Shown in pieces: positions 49,800 through 59,868 of a stretch of 64,000 bases of DNA. The stretch spans positions 1 to 64,000 of the forward strand of contig UZAN01040982.1 of the NCBI GenBank assembly GCA_900618425.1. The letters are read 5' to 3'. The DNA comes from Echinostoma caproni (taxonomy: Eukaryota; Platyhelminthes; Trematoda; Plagiorchiida; Echinostomatidae). Each line of letters begins with the position of its first letter. Positions within the stretch are counted from its first letter, which is position 1. A model generated the notes under the pieces. It did no database searches and was not told where the DNA came from. It saw only the letters and a program-made list of their open reading frames with translations. Made by a program: the position numbers and the translations under genes.

Positions 49800-50260
49800 C
49801 ACTACTCGTCAGCTATCCATTCCTTGTCTGGTTTTCTCACCAGACTCATGCAATTTGAGGTAGACAGTAGGGCTCGAACAACGACCGTCTGTTATTATAC
49901 TGTTTTTGTGGTGACCAAGGTTCTTACACTGTAGAGCAGAACTGTTAGAAATTCTGTAGCAGACACTCGACGCTTTACAGACAGCGAAATTTCTCGACGA
50001 TGCCACAATTTTCTCAGATTGACCAATGCTCGTAGATATTTTATCCATGATCGGTATATCAGGTGAAATCTAGCCACCCAGATAACAAAATGTGTTCTCT
50101 ACTCGTGTTACTTCCCTAGTGGGATTGAAGTTGGGAGCTGGGACAACCCAGGTCTGCAGCAACATGTTTTCACTTTGAAGGTGCAAATCGGACACCAGAT
50201 ACTGCACTGGCACTCGAACTATCCTGAATAGCTTGCGAATTACTAGGATATTCATATAGC
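49800..50260 (-). mobile_element. RTE-clade LINE reverse-transcriptase fragment
   Basis: Minus-strand frames 50255-50070, 50048-49809 and 50077-49895 together give MLLQTWVVPAPNF, VENTFCYLGG and LVNLRKLWHRREISLSVKRRV, then TVLLYS. These are the same blocks as in the LINE tail at 27-850 (VFLQDWQEPVPAL, ESFKYFG, ANLRHLWRRHDIRLALKGKV, SVLL). Frameshifts between them make it a dead fragment. It represents a different, diverged copy on the opposite strand. Confidence 0.75.
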
Positions 50261-52390
50261 ACCAGAACGTAACCAGCAGGCTATGAAATAGACAAAATTA
50301 CCTCCAGGAGAAACTCAATACTACTATCCCATCTGATGCACACCAATTTATGTGGTACACTAGGGTGAAATAATACAGTAAGATGAGACTCGATGCTTGA
50401 TATTAGTCATGAGGGATCCTAATATTGAAATCAACTTGTCACATCGTTCAGGGTAAAGCAGTACCGGACCTTTAGGCGGTCACGTTTTTGGAAAGCCACT
50501 GTCAAATCGAGGACGATGCAGATTATGGGTGGCGTTGCAGAGGTTCACGACGGCGTAGCTCAGAGATGGCGTGGACCTCCTTTAAAATGAGGTGGCCCCG
50601 CGCGTCTTATCGGATTGAGCGATTCCGACCTTGGACGATGCCACACGTTTGAAATTTGTCCTCGACAGTTTTATGCAGAGCCTGCCAGAAGACCTGTAGA
50701 GATGGGAGATAGTTAACGCCGAGGAGACTATGTATGCTTTTAAACTGTCTAATGTTTTCAAGGGGCTCACCTGTCCAGTCAACAGGAGGCCTTACAGGAG
50801 ACTACAGGAATTACGGAAACTCTCGAGAAACAAAAAGGGAAGTCGGCGACGCTTCAAGCAGATAATAACCGGAAAGCCTTCAAAAAGAGGAATTTTGAGC
50901 GTCATGGGCTACAGCTCTGGCTGAAAATTACCTCGAAACACAGTGCTGAGAGAAACCCTGATTTGATGTTTCAAACAAAGCCATCTCCGGAGCAGCCGAT
51001 TATCGTCTAGTCCAAACGCATAAGATTAGGGTAACAGATAGTGCTATGTCTGTTTGACACGTGCTGCAGTTTGTTTGGTGGAACTGTCAACTGGGTTGAT
51101 GGAACTGTAATATACGGTCGTGACGGGATGTGGCTGATGTGAGCCTCAATTTGACAGCACAGCAGATCGGACTCCCTGTATTGAGTACACGGTGGAGAAG
51201 CAAATTATTTTCAGATTGCAAAACAAAGCCATGAGCAACTCAAGAATGTCAGTGTAAAGCAAACCAAACGCACATCTGAAACTACCGGAAACAGGGTACA
51301 AGCACCGTGTTAGAGGTCATGTCGGCCACCCTGATTCAAAGTTAGTGCTCCTATGAAATTCCTAAAATAAGCTGAATTAATGAAAAAATGTATCAACGTA
51401 AAGTAAATTTTAAGGTACTCGAACGACCGATACATATATTTGCAGTGTTTTTGAAACTTGTCCGCGGTACTCTATATATTTATCCAAAAAGCTATGAGAG
51501 CATCAACTACCATAACAATCACCTTTGCACACCAGCTTACAAGCGAAGAACTTTATGAACAACCTCCTCCTAAAGCCTTAGCATGACTGGGGGTGAGCGA
51601 TTGAGGTTGTAGCTAGTAACCCTTCCGTTGCAGCTAGCGAAACCCTTCCATACGACCAAGCGTCTCAATCAGCCCCTGCTGAGGAAGTCCCACTCACTGC
51701 CTTCTCGTGGCGAAGGTTTTCTCACCAAAGTGAAAAGACGAATAGCCGATATACGGAGCTATAACCTGGACGGTGGACCACTGGTCGTTCACCTAGGGGA
51801 GTCGGCCAAACACCCTGATTACAAACCAACCAAGGGGAAGCGGATGAATCACACCCACACCTCTTCGGTTCTGGACATTGTCACCGGCTTAACTGGGCAT
51901 CCAGTTGTATTGGGCAGCTTGGATTTTTGAACCCGTGAGATACGCGTATGATCCGATGGACTGGACACCGGCTCCCAATGGATTGCGATTTTCACAAACC
52001 GCCCCACTGCCTTTCTGGTGAGGCTGAAGGCTCTGGTTGTGGAAATTTACTTGCTTTGGTGTTGGTAATCTGGCGGTATTCGGCCCTCAAGGCAATCATG
52101 GAACTTTTTTATCAGGATTATGGTACACAGTCTGGTCACAGACAGGTGGGAAATACATACATACATACCCCAGATTTGAAAACGTATTTCGATCACACGA
52201 AAGTTGACCACTCATTTTCCATAGCGCAAATATCCTCCAATCAAGCGCACTTCAAGGATAATTCATAGTGATGGTCAATTAAAGCTGCTAACAATATTTT
52301 GTTTCTATGGCATTTCTGTCAAAACGCTAAATACAATTAGCAGCAAGCCTACTCGTTAGCACTATTTGAAAAGTCCCGGCACTTCGACCT
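50261..52390. other. Repeat-like region without a recognised gene
   Basis: GC-richer than its surroundings with several partly open frames on both strands (50730-50924 plus, 50582-50782 minus, 51628-51930 plus, 51948-52268 plus). Continuing RTE sequence upstream of the fragment at 49.8-50.3 kb would be expected here on the minus strand but could not be confirmed. Probably decayed transposon. Confidence 0.4.
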
Positions 52391-52405
52391 CTTTTATTGA
52401 ATATT
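52391..52405 (-). repeat. SINE-like tail entering the gap, copy 5
   Basis: Minus strand reads AATATTCAATAAAAG, the 3' tail of the SINE-like family, immediately before the run of Ns. The rest of the copy is presumably inside the gap. Confidence 0.5.
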
Positions 52406-53166
52406 NNNNNNNNNNNNNNNNNNNNNNNNNNNNNNNNNNNNNNNNNNNNNNNNNNNNNNNNNNNNNNNNNNNNNNNNNNNNNNNNNNNNNNNNNNNNNNN
52501 NNNNNNNNNNNNNNNNNNNNNNNNNNNNNNNNNNNNNNNNNNNNNNNNNNNNNNNNNNNNNNNNNNNNNNNNNNNNNNNNNNNNNNNNNNNNNNNNNNNN
52601 NNNNNNNNNNNNNNNNNNNNNNNNNNNNNNNNNNNNNNNNNNNNNNNNNNNNNNNNNNNNNNNNNNNNNNNNNNNNNNNNNNNNNNNNNNNNNNNNNNNN
52701 NNNNNNNNNNNNNNNNNNNNNNNNNNNNNNNNNNNNNNNNNNNNNNNNNNNNNNNNNNNNNNNNNNNNNNNNNNNNNNNNNNNNNNNNNNNNNNNNNNNN
52801 NNNNNNNNNNNNNNNNNNNNNNNNNNNNNNNNNNNNNNNNNNNNNNNNNNNNNNNNNNNNNNNNNNNNNNNNNNNNNNNNNNNNNNNNNNNNNNNNNNNN
52901 NNNNNNNNNNNNNNNNNNNNNNNNNNNNNNNNNNNNNNNNNNNNNNNNNNNNNNNNNNNNNNNNNNNNNNNNNNNNNNNNNNNNNNNNNNNNNNNNNNNN
53001 NNNNNNNNNNNNNNNNNNNNNNNNNNNNNNNNNNNNNNNNNNNNNNNNNNNNNNNNNNNNNNNNNNNNNNNNNNNNNNNNNNNNNNNNNNNNNNNNNNNN
53101 NNNNNNNNNNNNNNNNNNNNNNNNNNNNNNNNNNNNNNNNNNNNNNNNNNNNNNNNNNNNNNNNNN
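52406..53166. other. Assembly gap (761 N)
   Basis: Continuous run of undetermined bases. Long open frames spanning it on both strands are artefacts. Confidence 0.99.
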
Positions 53167-53210
53167 GGAGAACGCGAAAAGTTCTCAAGTCTGCCAATGG
53201 AACAAAATCC

Positions 53211-53218
53211 TATAAATA
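53211..53218 (+). promoter_or_regulatory. TATA box of CUB-family copy at 53.2 kb
   Basis: TATAAATA 33 bases before the ATG at 53244, the same motif and distance as in the intact gene at 20.4 kb. The neighbouring bases also match the minus-strand copy at 58.85-58.9 kb. Confidence 0.65.
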
Positions 53219-53243
53219 CATGAGATTGAGTACACTGTGAATC

Positions 53244-53495
53244 ATGAGTCATCAGATTTTGTTACGAGTTTTGATCGAATTCATCACAATTAATAGCGTT
53301 AATGCGCTTGCAAATAAATCACATGAAACTTGCTACCATTTTGATGTTTTCTTCAAAATAAGCGCCGAAAGCGAATTGTACACCATGCGTACTGTCACCC
53401 AAGAAATCGATGTCATCTGTACGTGCTCAGTCATAAACTGTTCCCCAGGAAGACTTCAACGTTTTTTGCGTGATCAAACAAAGCATTCTCTATGA
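53244..53495 (+). pseudogene. CUB-family copy: signal-peptide exon with lost donor
   Basis: ATG opens a good signal peptide (MSHQILLRVLIEFITINSVN), ending GCGCTTGCAA as in exon 1 of the intact gene (GCACTTGCAA), in the same phase 1. Where the intact gene has the donor gtaagtc, this copy has ataaatc, so the first splice site is lost. The frame reads on into former intron and exon 2 to a stop at 53495, giving an 83-residue secreted-looking product with clustered cysteines (VICTCSVINC). Sequence from about 53372 resembles the start of exon 2 (GCCGA...). About 160 bases from the promoter on match the minus-strand copy at 58.7-58.9 kb. Either a pseudogene or a new short secreted protein made by read-through. 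Confidence 0.6.
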
Positions 53496-55519
53496 CACCG
53501 TCTATACCTAAAGTGAAAAAATGCTGTATTCGGAGCAGATTGTGAAACCTCATTGTAGATCGCAATGGAATGCACAAGCTGATCCAATAGCCTACCTAGA
53601 ATTAAGCTATCAACATAAATCATCACGTGATAACACAGGGATGTTGGCAAACAAAATGTTGTGAACTAAATAATTGACATGAACACGGATTTTTATTTCA
53701 CGCGAGATTTATGTCGTAAACGGTGGAATATTTCTGAATGACAAATTGATCATTTTGAAAGATGTGCACACATTTATACACACGTAGTAGTGTTTCCATC
53801 CACAGTTTAACTCGTTATTGGACATAAAAAACGAAATGATCCATATAGTTGCATAACCGTAAGCGAATAGTGTTTTGTGAATGCAGATTATTATGTTACT
53901 CTTAGTTTATTTTGCAGTCCAACGAGATTAGTGATGAATAAGCACTTCTCTCTTCGTCGTGTTTACCCCTGATACACGCATGGCTAATGTTGGATTATTT
54001 CGACGGACATTTGTTTTGGCATGTTACCTCGGACACATTTCTGTTCTGAATCTTTGCCCCTCTAACCTATTGGTTGGATGTTTAAGTAAAAAGTCATGTT
54101 AAGTATTCCTAAAGGATAGCACATTTATCAGTGTAGATTAACACAAAGTAGTACCTACCAGACTATTCCAGACACCTTGGAAATTTTCTATTTCTCACCG
54201 TTCTAGTACTTCTTTTCACTCCTATATCATGATATGTGCCTCTTTTTAAGCCAAACATGGTATGCCACGTGATTTTTAACAAGTAGATTTCACCACTGAT
54301 AAGCTTTGATAAAACGAAACCTTCTTTTCTAGTGGGCTTTATTCCATTTTCACTAAACGAGTCAGGTTCACCAACAAGTTGCCCTTACTATAACCCTTGA
54401 ACGTTTCACTGCGGACGGATTCTATGTCCCCTCCGCGCCAATCCTTTAATCATCAAGCTTCATTTTCCTTTTATCGTACTCCAAGGCTGGTTTGATGGAG
54501 GTAGAATTTGGCTCAGTGCTAAGATAAACCGTTTAATATCTGCACAGGATTTCAATCAGTGGCCAACTAAGTCAATGGAAGTCAATGGGAGTTAAAACCT
54601 TGGTCTTGATGTCCTGTAGTTAGTTCATCAAATTTTGTTTGCTTATCACCATGTTTTATCACGTGATGATGCATGTTCATAGATTGGATCTAGTCAGGTT
54701 GCGTATTCCGTTGATATGCGCAATGAAGTTTGACAATCTGCGCAATATACTGAGTCTTTTTTCAATTTGGCTGTAGACGATGTCATACGGAATGCTTTGT
54801 TTTCTCAAGCAAACAAAAGCAAACTCTTCCTAGGGAACATGGTGCATAACTGAGAACGTTATCGTGACACCGCTTTTCTGCGTGACAATACGCATGGAGT
54901 ACGATTCGCTTTGAATCTCTCAGCGATAATGATATTCACAAATTTCATTTGCCTTGGATCATTTAAACTAAATGAACACAGTTGAACGCTAAGCAATGGC
55001 TCCGTCGGTGTCAAATCCCTGTAATTCTCTGGTGAAAGCATTTGATATCTTCGTTTAACTCAGGAGCTTGATTGCTGGTAACGATATAAATGGGAGTGAA
55101 AATTGCATCAAAAAGCAGTGACACTGATATCCCACAGTACTTCAAGGGAAGGGTGTAGGTGACCACGACTCACCGTATTACTCGTTAAGGTTACTAGATT
55201 TCTACCATCCGCGCTGATGAAGGTGACCGCCTTTCTGTATTNTTCTGTATTCCACCACCAATGCATTTCAAGTTATGCTCGTGTTCGCTTGCATATTAGT
55301 TGGTCGGTCTTGGCGTTTGTTGTCACGTTTTGGGTGCTGATAGAAGGTATAAAATGGAATTGCTTTAGAATAACTCCGATATCTCGTTCGTGTTTATTTT
55401 GTTTGCTCGTCATCAGTATGACTCAAAACAGAGTTGAGCGGCGCGATTGTTTTACAGTTTATGTGGTACATCCCCGTCCGAAAAGAATAGACAAAACTCT
55501 CAAAATATAAACGGCGAAA
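53496..55519. other. No supported gene
   Basis: Later exons of the 53.2-kb copy were looked for and not found. Frame 55217-55510 is hydrophobic but interrupted by an undetermined base at 55242 within a small 'ttctgtatt' duplication. Confidence 0.5.
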
Positions 55520-55774
55520 ATGACAAAAACATCCAACTTCCTATTCTCCATTATGTGTTTTTCTCAAATTTCATTTTTACCATTTGCTTACATTTTCAAT
55601 GGAAATAACCTACTGATAGAACTGACCAAATTCATGCTATATTTCAACAGCCTTGAATTTGTTTTGTGGGACGCGATAAATGATGGAGAAATCCGAATTA
55701 GCATCCAGCCTATGTCCAGTTTTGACAAAATGTGCAACAATGGAACTGTAAATATCACGGATTCCTACGTGCCT
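55520..55774 (+). CDS. Putative secreted protein start with CUB-like segment
   Basis: 84 codons plus stop from an ATG in good context (gcgaaaATGAC). The N-terminus is hydrophobic (FLFSIMCFSQISFLPFAYIF), a plausible signal peptide. Then comes FVLWDAINDGEIRISIQPM, followed by MCNNGTVNITDSY, which resembles the W-x-I... C...I-x-D core of CUB domains. An internal acceptor (atttcaacag) ends at 55650, so the second half may be a separate exon. The frame ends two bases before the edge of Penelope-like element D, so insertion of that element may have truncated the gene. Not closely similar to the main CUB gene; family call is tentative. Confidence 0.3.
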
Positions 55775-55775
55775 T

Positions 55776-57245
55776 AGCTAATTGGGTTGATGTTCCTTGA
55801 TGTGTTTAAATAGCTGCCTTGTCTTACGACCTGCACAGGTACACTTGAATTGGTAGATGAGCATTGACGAGGTCCACATAAGCATTTTGTCCATGTTTTG
55901 ACAACGGATGATGGATGATGTTCAGAACGTGCATATGAGTTTGGCAGCATTACACGATGTTTTGACTGCGGCACTCATGGCTCTACTAACCCTTTCAGCT
56001 GCTGGATCTCCTTTGAACGGCCCATTTTTGGGGATCAAAATCTTTTTTCCAACCCTGTCTGCAACAAACTGCTTTTTCAGTTTGTTTAAGATTCATGAAA
56101 ATTTCCGGTTGACAATTTTCTGACATCTTCTTTCGAGCAAGTGCCAATTCTGTTTCTAAAGCTACTTCTGAGCAATTGTTCCATGCTTCGTATATAAGAC
56201 AGCGCATCAAGTTACGCTTGTACTTGAGCGGTACAAAACCATTGAAGTTTGTGTATTGTCCGATTCATGGGGATTTTGATGCAACTTTGCCTGACTGGAG
56301 CCTTTAAAGCTATTCTTTTAATTAACATGCAGGAATGATGCTTAGTTATTCCCTTCGTTCTAGATTGTAAGGTGTATCCATGAGTGTGCCATATTGAAGT
56401 AAAACAGCACATTGTTGAATTCCAAGTTGTCAACGTAAGTTTTAAAAAAATGGTCCACATATCTGTAGTAGTGATGAAATTATTGATGACTGTGCACAAA
56501 GGACCGGATTTTAAATTTATCATAAAAATATCTTCTAAAACTGATCGTAAGGGTGACACTATAGTGACTTTGGCGAGCGTAGGTATTACCAAGCGAATAT
56601 CGCGTGTTGCACGTACATCTGAGTATCAATTCTTTGGGACTTTCAACTGGTATACCCATGGGTATGTTCTCACCCGTAATAAAGTTTATGGTCTCCATCA
56701 GAAATGCGATGGTAACCAAGGGCACAACATCAACAGGGAACATTTGTTTTCCTGATAAGTTTACATCGCGTATAGCATCCACAAAGGCGAAGTTGTCTCG
56801 TATTGTGTATTTTGGAAGTTCTTCATGTACTGGTTCAAGAAATTTTACTAGCGATTGGGCGGTAGCGTGATAGGCTGAGTTTGTCATGGATAGCATGGGA
56901 CGAAGAGGGAAGCCAGGTTTGTGGATTTTTGGTAAACCGTTTAACCGAGGTATGATGAAACCTACGGGTTCGAGTCTTTCAAAAAGAGTCGTTGATACAT
57001 GTACTGGGTCTCTGAGCCTTTTCAGTGTTCCGGTGTTTTCCCTCTCGTTCGTTTCAGTTTGGTAGCACTGCGATGTATCTCGACCAAATTTTAATTGATT
57101 TTGCAATGGGGTCACCACTTTAGAAAAATAAATCTCACGATCCATTACAACAGTGTCAGCTCCTTCAACGATTCTACTCAGGAGAATTCGCGGATCTCTT
57201 CGTAGTTCTCTAAGTGCGTCACGATCCTTCCGTGTAACAGGGCCT
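55776..57245 (-). mobile_element. Penelope-like element D (RT and start of GIY-YIG)
   Basis: Minus-strand frame from about 57245 (RKDRDALRELRRDPRILL, TVVMDREIYFSKV) through 57145-56480 carries RLNGLPKIHKPGFPLRPMLS, motif A in PVDVVPLVTIAFLMETINFI, and a shifted frame with motif B (VTIVSPLRSVLEDIFMINL). Motif C reads YRYVDHFF, the second Asp replaced by His. The linker (PFKGDPAAERVSRAM) leads into YQFKCTC and LFKHIKEHQPN, ending at a TAG. The GASYIG part between them is deleted and the rest of the nuclease is absent. A separate lineage from A and C (GLPKIHK versus YGFPVVHK). Inactive, truncated at its 3' end. Confidence 0.9.
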
Positions 57246-58469
57246 CCATTGTGCGCTTAGTAACACCGAAATTGAAAGCAAGGTGTGACTAAGGAATGAA
57301 TTGAATCGTTCTTAATCTTCAACGGACTTGGGTGTAAGATCGGTCGTTTACCCAATCAGGACTAGGATAACAAAATTTGAAACCGAGGAACAATGCTTCG
57401 ATCGCAATGCAAATTCTTTCAACACTGGGAAACTTGTGAACGTACCGCTCTTGTCTGATTAAAAATTGGGTTTCAGTGTGACGGGGCTCAATACTGGAAT
57501 CAAGGACAACAAATAATCCCGTAGCGGTGATCGGTTATCACTTAAACGTAATCCATTAACACAAGCTTATCTTTGTCGTTTAGGTCATCTGCAGACAATG
57601 GACAGTGAAAAACGGATCTTTGAAGCGTTAAAATCATAGTACGAGTTTTATCTAATTGGTTGTGAGCATGACGTCTTAGAGTTTAACTGTTAGGATATAC
57701 CCGGTATCGACTTAAGTGTTTCCACTAACATTTATTATTTGTGTCCACCAATATTGCCTAACAGAAGTTGCGTTATTGCTGAACCCGGCAGGTACAAAAA
57801 TAAACTGGTTCGTATTCAAAGCCAATCATCTCAATTATGCAAAAATGGATGTAGCCGTTGACGATGTATGATGGGAACTACCAAGGTTGATAATGCACAT
57901 TGAAATTGTGAATGAAACCATTTATTTATTTATTTATTTCAAACACGACGATGATGTCGTAGCCATCCTCTGCGGTGTAAAGATTACTCTCTTCTTTGCC
58001 ACAATTTTCAATTTCCTGTAGACTCTGCAATGGGAACTGTGAATGAGATTGCTAGGTATAAAAAGTGATCAAGTGTCAAGAGTTGTCATACAAGCGAAGT
58101 AATAGGATTTCGTAAGTGACGACAGTTTGCACGCAGCACATATCGATCAAAGTGACAATGACCGTAAGTGTACTTCGTGTTGATATTCCTACATGAATTT
58201 GTCTGATTGGTGTACAGAACCACATGTTAAATACATCATTTGCGGAACGCAAATAAGCAAAAGTGACAAACAGTCGTGAAAGCGCAATAATGATGTGTTA
58301 CGTTCCATGCCACGCAATGAAATTTTGTGGCATAAGATCACGTAGATAAAACCTACCCAACTGAAGACTTCTTATGATGCTTTTGAGCTCTTCGTTGTGT
58401 GAAAGGGAACTTTGATACCAATTGTAATGTATTCTTTCGACTTTTTTTGTTGCTGCCCTGCATCATCGC
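57246..58469. other. No supported gene; (TTTA)n at 57921-57939
   Basis: No open frame of note. A short TTTA microsatellite is followed by 'cacgacgatgatgtcgtag', a small perfect palindromic core, which could mark the end of another repeat. Confidence 0.55.
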
Positions 58470-58852
58470 ACATCGTAAACTGTGATGATAATTTGGACTG
58501 GGACACTTTTTTCCTTAGCGTCCGACCAAAACTGCAACACTTGCTTACCATCCAGTTACCTTGTTCGGAACCTTATTAGTGCTTTTTCATTTGATCCACT
58601 AAAGTAGACTTTGCTTATTTTTGGTGACATTACATTTGCATTTTCTGTTCTTAGTTTGGGTAATATGAGCTCTTGAGTTGTTCTCGATGAAACATTATTC
58701 GTCTTACCACATTAGTATTCGCCTGCGTCTAAAATATTTTGAAGTGCAAATCAAATTGATGGTGAGTTTTATGTGATTTACTTGCAAGAGCATACACACT
58801 GTAAATTGTAATAAATCAACACAAAATCGCAACAAAATTTGATGAATCATGA
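58470..58852 (-). pseudogene. CUB-family copy on minus strand: exons 1-3, decayed
   Basis: Read on the minus strand: exon 1 58852-58782 (MIHQILLRF...), donor CAA|gtaaat, intron 53 bases, exon 2 58728-58560 (169 bases versus 170 in the intact gene), micro-intron 28 bases, exon 3 from 58531. Exon 2 aligns residue by residue with that of the intact gene: A-G-E-Y-stop-C-G-K-T...ELILPKLRTEN against A-D-D-K-E-C-G-Q-T...KLVLPSTRTEK. Exon 3 keeps FWSDAKEK and QIIITVYD against DWCDQEYEQ and KIIIQMKS. Damage: exon 1 ends in the wrong phase, a TAA sits before the first cysteine, C-Q-W is lost, and exon 3 stops early. Clear pseudogene of the family. Confidence 0.75.
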
Positions 58853-58875
58853 TTCACAGTTTACTCAATGTCATG

Positions 58876-58883
58876 TATTTATA
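58876..58883 (-). promoter_or_regulatory. TATA box of minus-strand CUB copy
   Basis: TATAAATA on the minus strand, 31 bases before the ATG at 58852, matching the other two copies. Similarity to the 53.2-kb copy covers the bases between TATA and ATG. Confidence 0.55.
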
Positions 58884-59698
58884 AGATTTTGGTACGTCTG
58901 CAGGCCTGCAATATGCTTAAGTATTTAGAAGAGTTCACGTTCTCTTTCAGATTATTTTCATTAGTTGCGCAGCCAACAACAAATCTGGCTATTCCTCTTC
59001 CAATGACAATCAATGCACTTATCTTCAACAATGAATATGTAAATGAACTCCCATTTGAAGAAGATGTAGCTGAGAGATGCGCAAAAAATGTTCCCTTTGT
59101 GGCATGTGCACCATATTCCCAATGGCAACCAGGAAACTCTTCATGTTCCAATGTCCAAGTGGCTAATTACGAATATTACATATGGATTGTTAAGCATTTT
59201 TAAATTCCGAAACTCTTAAAGCTTCCTGTCACTACAAAGTAAAGACATGCAAAATGATTGCAAAGTGTATGATCTGACCGAAAAAGGGTTGGTAGTATTT
59301 TGCAGTTACTGGATGCTATCCTGGTTGAATATCCATCAAACCTATCTCTCCCAGAGATTGAATTTCGGAAACGTGACTCCTCTCTTTATCATCTCTAATT
59401 TTATTGATCAAATATTTAACGAAACCGGGAAAGGCAAGCCCCTTCCTTGCGCTCGCTAACCAGCACGATTATGTTGCTTTTTGCCATTAAACGATCACTT
59501 GTGAGCTCCAAAAACAAAGACATTCTAATTTTGTAAACAAATGATTTCTGAATAATGGAAAATGATAGAAATATTAACAAAGAAGTAATATTGAAGCTCA
59601 ATCCCTAACAGAGGATCCCTGGATCTAATCTGTTTCAAAGCAATGTGGGTAGAAAACTATATCCACTAAATTCTGTTTTAGGAAACAATTGTGATACA
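58884..59698. other. No supported gene
   Basis: Upstream of the minus-strand CUB copy. A 111-codon frame (58868-59203, +) contains a cysteine/tryptophan stretch (VACAPYSQWQPGNSSCS), but overlaps the promoter of that copy and its antisense is open, so I do not call it. Confidence 0.5.
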
Positions 59699-59816
59699 CG
59701 TATGCTCTACCAGATGAGCTAAGAGGCCACACAGATAGCATTGATGTTTTCACATTCGGATGTGAAAAGATCAGTGCAATCGGTGTGGCCTTGTAGCTCA
59801 GCTGGTAGAGCATGCG
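59699..59816. repeat. Palindrome of two tRNA-like heads, 57-bp arms
   Basis: 59699-59755 and 59760-59816 are ungapped reverse complements with about 8 mismatches, around a 4-base loop (tcgg). Both arms contain a pol III A-box-like sequence (TAGCTCAGCTGGTAGAGCA and its variant). The arrangement is head-to-head: two tRNA-like or SINE heads pointing away from each other with a shared hairpin centre. Confidence 0.85.
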
Positions 59817-59868
59817 CTTACAAAGCGTAGGCGGCGTCCATGCGTGGGTTCGACTCCAAACGAGACTA
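59787..59868 (+). pseudogene. tRNA-like sequence (probable SINE head)
   Basis: Contains a good A box (about 59794-59811), an anticodon-stem pair TGCGC/GCGTA around the loop TTACAAA, and a B box GTGGGTTCGACTCC (59844-59857). The anticodon position would read ACA, which is unusual. The T-stem has mismatches and the acceptor ends (GGCCTTG / GAGACTA) do not pair, so this is not a functional tRNA. Most likely a tRNA-derived SINE head or tRNA pseudogene still carrying pol III promoter elements. Confidence 0.6.

Noticed and set aside
52362..53252. Very long open frames of 267-296 codons on both strands
   Set aside because: They are made almost wholly of undetermined bases in the assembly gap.
58868..59203. 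111-codon plus-strand frame as a gene
   Set aside because: Overlaps the promoter of the minus-strand CUB copy, the antisense is also open, and no domain is seen.
59787..59868. Functional tRNA gene
   Set aside because: Acceptor ends do not pair and the T-stem is mismatched.
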